Assembly: GCF_050908995.1 (NCBI RefSeq)
Contig: NC_135123.1
Span: 16,182,001 to 16,246,000 of the forward strand
Direction of reading: 5' to 3'
DNA from: Andrena cerasifolii
Taxonomy: Eukaryota; Arthropoda; Insecta; Hymenoptera; Andrenidae
Length of the DNA: 64,000 bases
A model generated the notes under the pieces. It was not told where the DNA came from. It searched no databases and worked only from the letters and a program-made list of their open reading frames with translations. Shown here one piece after another: positions 49,585-61,655 of this stretch. Within the stretch, counting starts at the first letter, position 1. Every line of letters begins with the position of its first letter. Position numbers and translations under genes: made by a program.

Positions 49585-52500
49585 CTGTAAATTTACGGAA
49601 AGGAGAATTGTTAATCAGGTGACAAACACGCTGGCGCGAGTTTCATTTATAAAATCGTTCATCTTTATAAGTGGAGTGTTTACTCTGAAATTGCTAGGTA
49701 GTCCCTGTAAGACTGTTGAAAAAGAAGCGCTTGGTTTGAAGTGCAAAATACAGGATGTACATCGTAAGAATCTGAACAATGTAACGCGATTCAAGGTTTC
49801 AATGAATACTGATCGTTGCTCGAATTTTAATTGCATACTGGCGATACGAATTTATTGGTCGTTTAAAGCAGGTAAAGTTCTATTTATAACTTCTTTTTCT
49901 CACATTATCGCGAGCACCTTGAGAAGTGTATGGATTGTCACAATCTAAATGATGTATAATATTGGCTGCATATTATTTACGAAATTATTTAGCAAATATT
50001 GTTATATCACTTTGTTGTTACTTTCTCAGAAAAGCCATGTATTTTTAATTTTTTATTACATCCAACTGACGGTGAGTTTAAACGTACAATCAACGAGGCG
50101 AACAAAGTGCAGCTTGATAACGAGCAATGTGAAACTAGGAGCTATCTGTTTTCTTGAAACCCAGTTCCTGCATGGTTCACAAATAGAAGCAAATTAAGCG
50201 TTTCATTTCGGAATGTCGTCGGAACCCTTGACCATATCTGTGCTCAGTTTCCTTCACTACAGGCTGAAGTTAAAGATAAGTGGAACCTGGAGAGCTGAAA
50301 CAGGAAACGTCAAACCCTGTGTCGAGCCAGTTATCAATGTTGTCACGAAGTGGGTTCAGGAAGATTTTTGTCACAACGAGGAAAACTGCGTCTTGGCAAA
50401 TTGCAGTGGTGACCAGCTCAATTATAACCTTATTTGATAATACACAGAACACAGACTATGGAGATGGGCATCACTACTTCGATATTATTTACAGGAAGAA
50501 AGGAATCGTGCTTAACTGACAGAAAAAAAGATACAAAATTTGCTTTCTCTAGTACTCTAATCTCTACAGTATCAATTCGTACAGCTATGTGGTATTAAGT
50601 CACTTGAAAAAGAGTAACCAACGTTGAGGATTAAATCGTTCAAAGCACCAGCTCGATGATATTTCATTTCGATAAGTGTCTATGCTAGCTGATCAGCTAA
50701 AAGAGAAGAAAATCACGTGAAACAGTTCAAGCATGCTGATTTCTGTAATCACCCGACAGGAAAACTACTGGAAGCATTGCACATCTTTCCTGTAAAGACG
50801 TCGAATGTTTCTTTGCACATTTAAAATAATTGAATCGATGCACTAATAGGAGCCCGGAAATTCTTGTAATTAGACGCTCGCTGATTAGGAAAGGGAACAT
50901 AATTTTGGATGGAGACGCGGCTGTCGGGACGAACAGCTGAAATATCTTTGCAACAGCTCATCGCAGAGAACGCTCCTTAATGGATGGTCTCGATATTCTT
51001 GCATTGCAAAAATTGTATACTTTATGCTCCCGATGTTCCGTTAAGTTACACTATCACTGGACCGAGCGAACAGGTTTCCGACGTTACGGTTTGCGCCTGG
51101 GTAACTTGAATGACCACGTCTTCAACCTTCATTAACCTTTTTTATCAGCGTCTTATTGGGCGAGTCGCTTCGGAGATTCTCGCGAAGCGGGAACACGAGC
51201 GGAAGTTCCATCGCGAGGATCGCGCGCCATCGACAAAGAGATTCGGGAAACGAACAGAAAAACGGAAAATTCCAATGAAACGAGATGGGCTGAATTTCTG
51301 TAAATTCGCGAGCTGACACAGATGAAATGCAAGAAGATGTATCAACCTGCGCAATTAACAAATTTAAGAAATGAAAAAGGAAATCGTGCAACGCGGAGAC
51401 GCTTAATTTTGATTTGAATGTTAGCAGCTGTGCGTGTCTTTCAAAATGCTTAGCAGTATTCTAAGGATTTTTGTATTTGAATAAAGATCTGGCTGACGAG
51501 GGAACGGATAAATGTTCCTGCCGGAGGTTTGTTTATAACACTTCGATGCTCGTGCGCCCGAAAACGTAATGATAAAGCAGACGGGGAAAAGAAAGTAGAG
51601 GAGGCCGCCGACTAACACGTGGACGAAGTATCAACAAAGTTCAAGGAGAGAAATCGAGCAACGACCGCTAGTATCTTTCATTATCGAAATTAGTAGCTAG
51701 CTCGTACGAATCGATATTACTATGTCGCAACACGCTCGACGGTTTTTTAACCTGTTTACGCGAGACGTGTTAATCACTTAATTAGATTAATAAAATGCAC
51801 ACGACGCTCTCTGGTGGCGCCCATTATCGCTTCAAAAATTTTCGAAACGTTGAGGAGTGATTGCGATGAAATATAAGTATCGTTCTTGTAACAAGCGTGA
51901 GTATTGAGACTTTTATGCTTGGATATGGAAGTGAACGTGAAAATTAGGAGATACGTAGATACCTATCTATGCCTTTTCAAATGGAAAATATTTCAAACAA
52001 ATCATTTCCAAACAGGAGAAAATCAAATTCCACTCGCCTAATTCGGTGTATTCGATTCTAAAACTCTGCAATACACCCACCCCCTTCTTGAAATCGTTAA
52101 GGTAATGACTAATTTAGGTTTCTCCCGCAGTGGAAAATGTTTTCAGGGACTAACGGATAATTGTACACTCTCTGTCCTTCATTTGCTAGTTCACTGTTAC
52201 TAGGTAACTTCAAAAAGCTTCCCAATGCCATGGTAACTCCAGAAGGCAGTTATCATCGTCAGCTGATCATTTTCATCACTATACCACATTCATAAAACAA
52301 TTCATCTAATTTACACACCATTTGCCTCCATTCACAAACATTTGCCTATTTGCAAACGTTGCTCGCAAAAGAAATAACTCGGGAAACACAGAAATCCTTT
52401 ATCATTCATAATAATTACTGTGACTTCTAAAGGGGGCTTCTAAATACGAAATAAAAACCACCTTAGACATTTTTCGCCATGCCATAAGCACGAATAAAAG

Positions 52501-54905
52501 CGGCTGGTATGCACTCTTGAAATGCAAAAAGGAGAGATAGAAAGAAGCCCGACGATACATCGGCTGGACTACGCATCTCTCCATCTTCGGGAGGCCGAGA
52601 AATTCGGCGATCACCGGCGGTGGTCATTATATAACGCGAGGAGGAAAGAACGGCGATGGTGCGTGATTAATTAACGCCATAACGACGGGCTAGTGTCGAA
52701 ATCCACGTCTCGCCCGGGGACCAGGCCACCGAGACGTCATTCATCGTTCACTCATTCATCATTCAATGGGCAATTCGTCAGCGGAGAGATTCCGCGGGGG
52801 CTCCGTGAAGAATCCGTGGTACATCTCCACTCCAGACAGACCCAATTCGAGAGGCCGTAAATAGACTCTGGGGCAGAGAGCGAAGAACGACTGGTCTGAT
52901 CGCTTCCTAGACACAAGGTCGCGAGGCTACCGCAGAGGAAGGGAATAGTCGGTTGGCAGAACAGATATAACGAATAGCTCGAGGCACCCTGAACTATAGT
53001 TCTCACGAGTGAAACTGAAGGGGACATAAGCAGAAGTCTCCTTATAATTTTTAAAAAAAAAGTAGGTATACTTGAGGATAAAAGTGCTTTTCACCACTAA
53101 CACTGGGGCCTTGTAGATCTACCACAGCCCTTGATCTTGATGTGAAAGCAAGAGGGATGAAATTGGTAGCGCCCTTAAGTATCTTACAGATAAATCGAGA
53201 GCTCAGGGACGTGTTTGGTTTACTTTTTGGATATTAGTACTTTGGGAATAGAGATATGACGAAATATGTGCATTGATTGCTTTGAGTGGCCTACAACAGC
53301 TTTAAGTTCCTGTAATTTAAAGAATATTGCGAAATCTACGACTGCTTCTCTTATATGTTCGTTATACCTGCTCCACTAGCAGCACAAAACGAATATGGAC
53401 GGAGCATGGAAATGACTGATCAAGCGACAGGGAAAACTGAATGTAGAGGAATTTGCTGTGCTATAACGCAGCTTACACGGTTCATAAAAGCTCGCGTGTA
53501 AGAGCATCCCGTGTCATGATTTATCGATATCGCTTAAGAGGTATTGCGACGAAGACCTCCCACCGTCGCGGGCAGCAATTTTATCGGAGTTACGAATCGC
53601 GAGGCAATGACGAAGTACGCGTCGATTGATATTTTATCGCGTGTACTCGGTTGATCGGTGGGTGTCGCGGGAAACCAGCGGCTGCCTAATCATTCGGACG
53701 GAATTAACAGGGATTTATAGAATTGCCAACGAAATTGGGAGCCGTGACGTTTCGTTTACCAAGTTTCACCTGCGATTGACAAGTAGTTGGAATGTGAATG
53801 TTTGAAACCCAGCGATACCTAATCCTAAAAAAATCTTCGCTTCTTTTGACGACACGTAAAAGTATCATATAGAATTCTGAGGTGCCTTTTAAAGGTCTGC
53901 TATTCCTGTTGCAGAGAAAAATGCAATTGGAATACGTACGTAGATTCGAATTGTATGTAGCGGGAAACCTTGGACTGATGTAAAAATGCTGAAATGTAAT
54001 TAAAAGACGCTTCTAATGACTGGCTGATGACAGACCTTGACTTGAATACCGTCTACAGCAGAGGCAGAAGAAGTAAGTGGCGTTAAAATTCAAATGAAAT
54101 AGTGTTTTAATGAAAGCACTGGACCCAACACTATAGTAGTCACGAGCTCCCATGACATCAGTTGAAGGTTAACGATAACACGGGTTTAATCTCTGCCACC
54201 TCTAGTTTTATTCACCGTTGTACCCGATTAAATTTAATTAGCCTGTGTGGTAAGTAAGAACGGACGACAGAAGAAACGTACCGGAATAAAACTGCTTTTT
54301 ATGCATATATATAAAAAAAAGGGAAGGAAAGGTCGACTGATTAGTAACGAACATACATGTGACATGTGCGCAGCTGTTGCATTTTCGTTCATAGAAACAA
54401 ATGAAATACACGATCCCCAAAGTCCGTAATACGGGATGGATTATTATTCATCAGCACGATCACATCCGGATCGTGGACATTGTATTCACTAATTTGCATT
54501 ATCTTTCGAAGACACGCGCGTCAATGAAACCATTGAATGGAAATCGCCGATTCCAACATGGATATTAGGGTAAAGGCAGGTAATATGGAACTTCGTAAAA
54601 TTTCGATAAAGAAATAACGAACTCTTTAGGCAATCGTGTATACTAGATCCCTAGACACGATAGACGATGATACTGACAATTGAGCATGAATTGGGCATCC
54701 ATCATTGAAAGAGAAACGTTTATATTTTTCGTAGGGTGTAAAAGTTTCTGAAAAGTGCATCAAACAGTTAAATATTGTAGTGAAGGTATGTTACAAAGTA
54801 TTATCTTGACATAATTTATCATTAAATATGTGTGTTCTTGATTATTCAACAACAATTTACTAATAAAGTTACTTTCTTCTTAGTATAATTCTTAATTTCT
54901 TGATA
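49585..54905. other. Gene-free stretch, presumed TRIT1-like intron 1
   Basis: No exon recognised on either strand. The expected minus-strand P-loop exon ending in SADSMQ was looked for and not found. Short open frames at 49559-49948 and 50213-50519 match nothing I know. Confidence 0.5.
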
Positions 54906-55091
54906 GATGAAGTTGATAATGACGATGACGACGATGATGCGGAATGCTTATTTTGCGATGGTAATTATAAAAATAATGACAATGAAAAGTAGACCCAATG
55001 TATTCGTTGCTTTCAGTGGGCACACAAGGAATGTGGGGCTTCCGACGTATTATTCACGTGCCCAATTTGTAGGAGACGTAGAAAGCACTAA
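54906..55091 (+). pseudogene. Pogo/Tigger-like transposase C-terminal zinc finger, broken
   Basis: A 61-codon frame starts with an acidic DEVDNDDDDDDAE run, then CLFCDG, CIRCFQWAHKECG, FTCPICRRRRKH and a TAA stop. The spacing of Cys and His pairs fits the PHD-like finger found at the C-terminus of many insect pogo/Tigger-type transposases. There is an in-frame TAG at 54990-54992, where family members usually carry a Trp before the second Cys pair. The helix-turn-helix and DDE domains are absent upstream, so only a tail remains. A PHD finger from a host gene is less likely, given the stop and isolation. Confidence 0.65.
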
Positions 55092-58000
55092 GCAGAATTA
55101 AATCTTCTACTTAATAAATCTTCATTTTTAGTAAAAAAAAAAGTATAGATTTTTCAGTTTTCTTTACAAATTTCCTAGGTGTTCCATATTAGGACCCATT
55201 TTTTCAAACGGCCGATTTTCACTCTTTTATGGAAAGTTTTGTATGTTTTGTAAGAAATTAATTTCATTTGATATTAAATTCTAAGTTTCAAGTGTGATAA
55301 TTACTCATTTCCATTCTAACGTGATCTATGATCACTGACACTTCAAATCTAACGCCAATATTTTTCCAGAACCAGTTATTCAAATATATTAATCAGATCA
55401 GTGGTCGGCAAACTGAAAGGAATATATGCGAAGACTCGTCTATGACCACAAATTTTCCAGAAATCAAATCAACATTCTAATACTTCGATTGTAGCAACAG
55501 CAGAACTCTCGAATCTATTTCTATCCATGTGATCAATAATTACAAAATAAAGTCTACGGATTTTAAACAACTTAGAATGCAACTATAACACAAAACACCC
55601 AACACCTAATCAGTAATGGCTCAGCACTGATATCCAATACAATCTCGTCCCAAAAATAATGATAATAATAAAACGTCTTTATTTCGCCATTTATAATAAA
55701 AATATCTACCGAAGCATTTCTACAATGTCCATTCGAGCACCGAGGTACGGTAATGAATGAAAATAAGCCCGGGTCAGATTGTTACAAAGGAAACAGGAAT
55801 CCTTTATAAGGGTTGCGTGCCACTTGCCGAAATTCGATCGTGAAGGGTCAATAAATCAGGAAAGGAAAGGGTCCGCCACGCAGAATACTTAATCAGTAGA
55901 AAACGCACAAGACCACGCGGCGGCACGTCCCGAGATATCAATTGCGGTGGGGGCATTAGAATTATTTAGTCGCGTCGGGGGATCATGGTCGTTTGATCAT
56001 GTGGCTCACGAATTATTCAGGACATCCGAGGGATGTGCTCGCTTGTAGGACGTTGCGATAACATTCGCGACTTCCTAGAAGGACTGGGTCAAACGCGACA
56101 CCGTTACCTCCGTGAAATTTTAATATTCATCGAACACAACCGCCGGACTTCAAAGAAGAGTACCGATAGCTTAGATACCCTTTCTAGGCATCACTAACGA
56201 ATTCCGACAGTTCGTTTCCAATTGGGAGGAATTTTTATTAGGCCCCCTTGCCTGTTACCCGTCACAGATTGCCTTACGGGTCGATCTTCCTTTGGGCGAC
56301 GAGAATCACAGCGAATATACCTACTAAATGTTTAAACAGGTTTGCCTGATACCTTTCCTTATATCGTTCCCTCGTTCTCCAAGGATTCTATCTTTGTTGC
56401 TACGCGCAGAAGGCCATTGCACCTGACAATACTTGTTGCAACCCGAAAGTAGGCGAAATGTGGAATGAATAAAGTGGTCCACGAGGTCAGACATATTTCG
56501 TGTAAAACCAAATTCTTTTCCTGAAGTTCAGCCACTTCTGGGTTAGCCACTTTGTCCTCTATAACTAGATCTAGAACACCTCGTTGTATATTGTACTGTG
56601 AACAGGTGACAGTCTTAAAAAATTCGCCTGACCTGGATGCAAAATAAATCTGACTGTAGTAAATGAATATGTACTTGACGCTGACGTGTGAGTTCCTTGT
56701 ATTTCTTAGGGAGCCTCAAACGACAGCTACAAAACCTATTACGTAGATTTTGCATGGAACCGAAGACAACCGCGGTGCATTGCACACAGAAAGTTTTCAG
56801 CGTCGTTCAGAGCGGTGAAACAACCCAAGTGCTCTTAAGGGGGCAGTCCAAATGCCTCCAAAGTGTCGTAAAAACTTTGGAGGGTGCGGTTTCTCTTTGT
56901 CGGCTCAGTTTTTTTTCAAGCAGTTGCTGCCAACAAACTGATTTCTACGCGAAGTCGTTCGCCAGATAGACGGGCGCAAAGTGAGACAATAAAGTATTTC
57001 TTGGTATCGCTACCGAATTAATTCACAGATTCGCGATGAGTTTTACCAGGCCTATCATTCTCCATTCGCTCTACTCTCTAGCCAATGTACATCGAGCTTT
57101 TCTCCACAGATCGAATGCTTCCTCCACTTCGTTTACACGCTATGCACAGAAGCACGTGAGAAAAGAGCTTAGTAGGTAGCACGAAGGGGATCAACCACCC
57201 CTCTGCGACTAATCTGGAGGCGCTCGGCGAGCCAGCGCTCTTTGCCGCCCACCCAACTGCGAAGTCTGTGACGCTGATTCACCTCCTACGCCTCGGCATT
57301 CCCGCGATCCCCCGCGAATGAATTAATTATTCCGTGGAATTGTTACAGAACTGTTTATACGCCACGAGTCCGTAGCGCGTTTCATCGGCACGGCCCACGT
57401 TCAGGCCGTAGCAACAGCTCTCGTTCGAGTGCCTATCGCGAGAGGTAAGAGCAACGCGGGCCTGATTAATCTACGGTATGACAACGAAGAACAAGTCCCG
57501 ATCTTGTAGGAAGCAGATCGAGACCCTTGAAGTATCCCGCCAGGGTCGTATAGCTTTAGGGTACCTGCCACGAAAACTGGTCCAGGGAGGAGGGATGGCG
57601 CATACAAACGATCTCGTCTCCACTCTCTCCTCGAGGCGGTCCCGTACAATCGCCTTCCTCTCTTCCTCCGATCTCTGGCCCGCCATTATCCTCCCTCTTC
57701 CTTTCACCGATCACCTGTCCTCCCTTCGCCCGCTCCAACGGAACCGCGTGCCCACGTATCGGGCATTAGAGTTTCTCACGTCATCCTCTTATCAAGTATG
57801 AAAAAACCGGTCCTCCCTATCCTTCGTACCGCTCGCGAATCATCCGTGCGCGTCTCGGAACGCGCATAGGTCCCGGCGAGCACTCCGCTTTTCGACGTTT
57901 CGCTCTGCCCTCGGCCCATCGCGAGTGCTGATTAATTGGGGGCAACGGGAGAACGATCAGAGGTTTGTGCAAGAAGATCGCGATGAATCGTCGCGTTAAG

Positions 58001-58526
58001 AAGAGCTTCAACACTTTCAATGGGCCTAAGCTTATGGGAAATGTCTCTTCAAGTCGACTTTACGGAAGATATCGACGTGGTATATGAGCTACGTAACTTT
58101 CTTCTTGCCAAAGTAAAACTATTCGACTGGATTGATGTTAATAAATGTTGCAGAAGTGCATCTGCTAAATAACGAGTGTCGGTAGATGTTAATGACCCCT
58201 ATTAACCGCGCAAGGAATTACAGTTAACTAATTAACGAAAATGTCAATTCTAACGCCAGTTCAAACATCGCATTCCGAGATACTTAGGGGCCTCATTTGC
58301 GAGGACGAATATCTCGTGGTGTTTCGATTGCAAACGAAACAAAGAACACCGTGACGGAACGCTATTCCAAAAATCACGAGGCTCGAAAGAGCAGCCAGAG
58401 GATCATGAAGATAAGTAGGATCATGCGCGATTCTTAATAGCCACTTAATCATCGGGTAACAGGGGAGCCTGCAAGGTACTGTGCTTGATTTTGTGCACTT
58501 GCAAGAGGCACGTACATGCCCGGCTA
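55092..58526. other. Gene-free stretch
   Basis: Nothing recognised beyond what may be the 3' non-coding part of the transposon relic, to about 55200. CpG-rich sequence at about 57180-57800 has overlapping open frames on both strands with no family similarity. Confidence 0.5.
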
Positions 58527-58587
58527 GCCATTAGCATCGCAGATTCCTGCTAATCATCGTAAATGTTAAGTGGATCTTAGATGTGGG
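58527..58587 (+). repeat. Dispersed 61-bp repeat, copy 1
   Basis: Matches 61595-61655 at about 54 of 61 positions, including a 26-base identical core beginning ATCGTAAATGTTAAGTGGAT. The flanks do not align clearly. Nature unknown. Confidence 0.85.
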
Positions 58588-58650
58588 CAGACAAACTGTT
58601 AGACCCTTGCAGCCTTCGAACGCTTCTATAGAACCTGTTATATAGTTCTT

Positions 58651-58685
58651 CCCCCCCCCCCCCCCCGAGAGAAAGAGAGAGAGAA
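58651..58685. repeat. C16 homopolymer followed by GA repeat
   Basis: Sixteen C then an imperfect (GA)n tract. The homopolymer length may be unreliable. Confidence 0.95.
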
Positions 58686-59135
58686 GCGTCTGTTTGCTTC
58701 GTTTCGATACTTAAATTCCAGATAATACTTAGAATGTTACAGCGGCAGAGGCGAGCCTTCGCTTAACGCCGAGTACCTACAAGCCATAAATATTTGAGAA
58801 CAAGTTGTCAACGCTAATAGTACACCGACTTCTTGATGCCAACTTTATGTCCAACAATCGGACGTTGACGAATCGTGATCGTACATGATTATTTGCACTT
58901 TCGCGCACGACCATTGCTTTGGGCACCATTCGCGAGTAAATAATATCCTGAATAAAATGCTGCTGTGACATTCATTACAGGACCATTTCCTTAATGAATT
59001 AATCCTGCGAGGGTTGTTTTCCGAATATTACGTTTGGATCATATTTACCATAAAGTAACTACTGTTACAGTATTGAAATGATGTAATGTTTCGCTTGTTT
59101 GGTCGACAAGCAACATTTCCATATTAATTGTTTCA

Positions 59136-59443
59136 TCCTACTAATATAATAAATGCGAAAGTGTGTTTGGATGTTTGTGACTCAATCACGTCGCAACTAC
59201 GCAACGGATCATTCTGAAATTTTGTATATACGTAGTCTAGAACCAGGAATAGCATATAGGATACTTTTTATCCCGATTTTTTTAACCGACCTGGACCAAA
59301 TTTTGCATAATTACTCTCTAGAACCCTGCGGAAAATATAGACTACCGTGAAATCTGGCTCAGCCCTCCCCCATTATTTCACCCTCTTGACACTCCCTGAT
59401 AATCGAAGTTTTACCCGGGCAACGCCGGGTACTTTAAGCTAGT
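59136..59443 (+). mobile_element. Complete short non-autonomous Helitron-like element
   Basis: Starts TCCTACTAATATAATAAATG, the hallmark 5' end of a widespread insect Helitron-like family. It ends in a CCCGGGCAACGCCGGG hairpin followed by TACTTTAAGCTAGT, typical of a Helitron-like 3' terminus (hairpin, then a CTAGT end). At 308 bp with both ends present it is a non-autonomous copy with no Rep/helicase. A 65-codon frame inside is chance. The relic at 31369 belongs to the same family. Confidence 0.88.
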
Positions 59444-61594
59444 ATAATATAAAGTAGAATAACACTCATAATATGAGCTTCGTTACTTCAATACTGCAAC
59501 ACTAATTTCTTTATGGCAGATGTGTGTTACTATGAAGAAAAGGAATTTTGTACACCATGAAGATAATAATATATAATGGCATCGGGGTGGAGGGTGGTCG
59601 AATCTGAGAGCTGTTCAAAGTTCTAAAGGCGTCAAAGCCCAGAGATTCTAAGACAACGAAGTTTCAAGGCCCTAAATTATTGGAGTCTCGAAGTGTCAAA
59701 GCTTCCAAGTTTCCTAAGTCTGTGGTTCCCTTAAACTCGTATCTTACGATCCTCCATTATACGGAGCAGGCAACAACCCCTCGTTACTTAGATCTCACGC
59801 TTTCCAAAAGATAAGAAACTTAAGCATGACGAAGACCACACGCGAAGTTTGTTTCCCAATTTTAACTTACGTGAAAAGCTAATGACACGGTGACGTCTAG
59901 ATATAACCATCTGCTGCTGAATCGTGTCTTAACCGAAGCTTTATATAACACGTAATATCAGTTAATTAAGGTTTGCTAATATTCCATTATCTCGCGGCTG
60001 GATTTGGCTCCGCTAAATTTATTCCGTTTGTCGATCATTTTTTAGCGACTACTTGGGATTCCACGATAGAAACCTAACTCGAGTGGAAAGAGTAACCGGA
60101 GAACGAAAAGGATAACGGCGAAGATGATTTGAATTTTAATGCCTGGCTAAATCTCTGTTACCTATTTCTGAAAAGAGTCTTCACCTTGAAGCACTCAATT
60201 CTCGTGAATATTCGAGTAGGTATAATTTATAATTAAAAATTGGTTGTTAAACAACTTACCTCTTAATATCTACCTCTATTAATAATAAAGTGCTTATTTC
60301 TGGCGTTTATTACGTATACAATTGCTTTGTAATATTAAATTATAATTACTCAAGGTAATAACAATCCTTCCACAAAAGCATTGCCCAATGATAATGATAA
60401 ATAATATTCAAATCGGAAATAGCAACGATGAACGTAATACAGATTTACCTTCGAAAACTGCTGTGCAGCTCACCATCTTCAAGCACTATGAATTCCGCCG
60501 ACTAGGTATCCACAGAAGAAGACACAGGGCTCGATGCAACGAACCCACAAAACAGAAAACTCGCGACAACGATACGAAAAAGTCGGAAAATCGAGCATGA
60601 CGCCTGAACAAGTACGAAGAGACGGAAGAACGCAGTTAATGGTATTAAGTGATCCGATGTCAACAGACGACTAAACGAAGGCTACTGAATTTACAAAGGT
60701 TAAAGACGTATACCTGCGCATAAATTCAAAATAGAGAGGGAGGAGGGGGATTCCACAAAAATTTTGATAACAGCAGCTCATGGAACGTGTATCGTGCCAG
60801 TTCAAAAACCCTTCGTGTTTCTGTTTTTATAAAAATTAGAGTCAGAGCTAGAACCATTGCAAGACCCAACATCTCTATGCTTCTGTATTTCTACAGCCAC
60901 TGAGAAATACCACCTTTAATAATGACATATATTATTATATTATTCCTCATCAAGCATCCTCCGCGACTCCTTCCCGGGATCACGAAGAAGTACAATAATA
61001 ATTACAAAATTAAACATGGGTTGCTAGGGTGCTTGACACCCTAATGCAAACATTTATATGTCGTCCTAGATTTATTGCAACAAAAGCGTTCCGCCGACCC
61101 TGTCTGGGATTTTCATGGACGTCCTAGGACTTTCATGGACTTCCATGGTCATCCTAGGGCTGAACACCTCCTAATTGTAAGCCATAAAACTATTCAAACA
61201 TCTAATCCTCCAGTTACTTTCAACCAACGTCTGAAATAGCCACTTGCCCCAAGAAATGCTCCGCAAAGAAAGCTCGACTGCAGCCTCCAGTACAAGAAAC
61301 GCAGAATTGCCACATCTAAAGCTCCCAATTATCACAGCCTCCACGTCCATCAGCGTTTAAGTCACCATCGAAAATGGTTGCTGAAGAAGAAGTCAATTAA
61401 CAATCTCGTTCGCACGGGCCAGGAAAAACGAAATCTCACCGTTAGTACGCCATCAGGCATGAAGATGAAGATCATCGTTGCCAGTAGAGTACAAGAGGAG
61501 GGAGCGCAGTGTGAACACAAGGTAAAATGAAAGAGGTACAACGTAAACGTCAGTGCACGTTCTTCTACTTGCGCAGGCCGCGAATGCAACGACG
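59444..61594. other. Gene-free stretch
   Basis: Mostly AT-rich. Around 59620-59730 there are irregular units resembling CAAAG/CTAAG followed by TTTC. At 61108-61157 two imperfect copies of a TTTCATGGAC...TCCTAGG unit lie in tandem. No exon recognised. Confidence 0.5.
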
Positions 61595-61655
61595 GCCATT
61601 AGCATCGTGGATTCCTACTAATTATCGTAAATGTTAAGTGGATCTTAGACGTTGG
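61595..61655 (+). repeat. Dispersed 61-bp repeat, copy 2
   Basis: Same orientation as copy 1 at 58527 and 3,068 bp downstream of it. Differences are scattered substitutions without indels. Confidence 0.85.

Noticed and set aside
59153..59350. 65-codon frame inside the Helitron-like element
   Set aside because: It lies wholly in a short non-autonomous element and has no domain.
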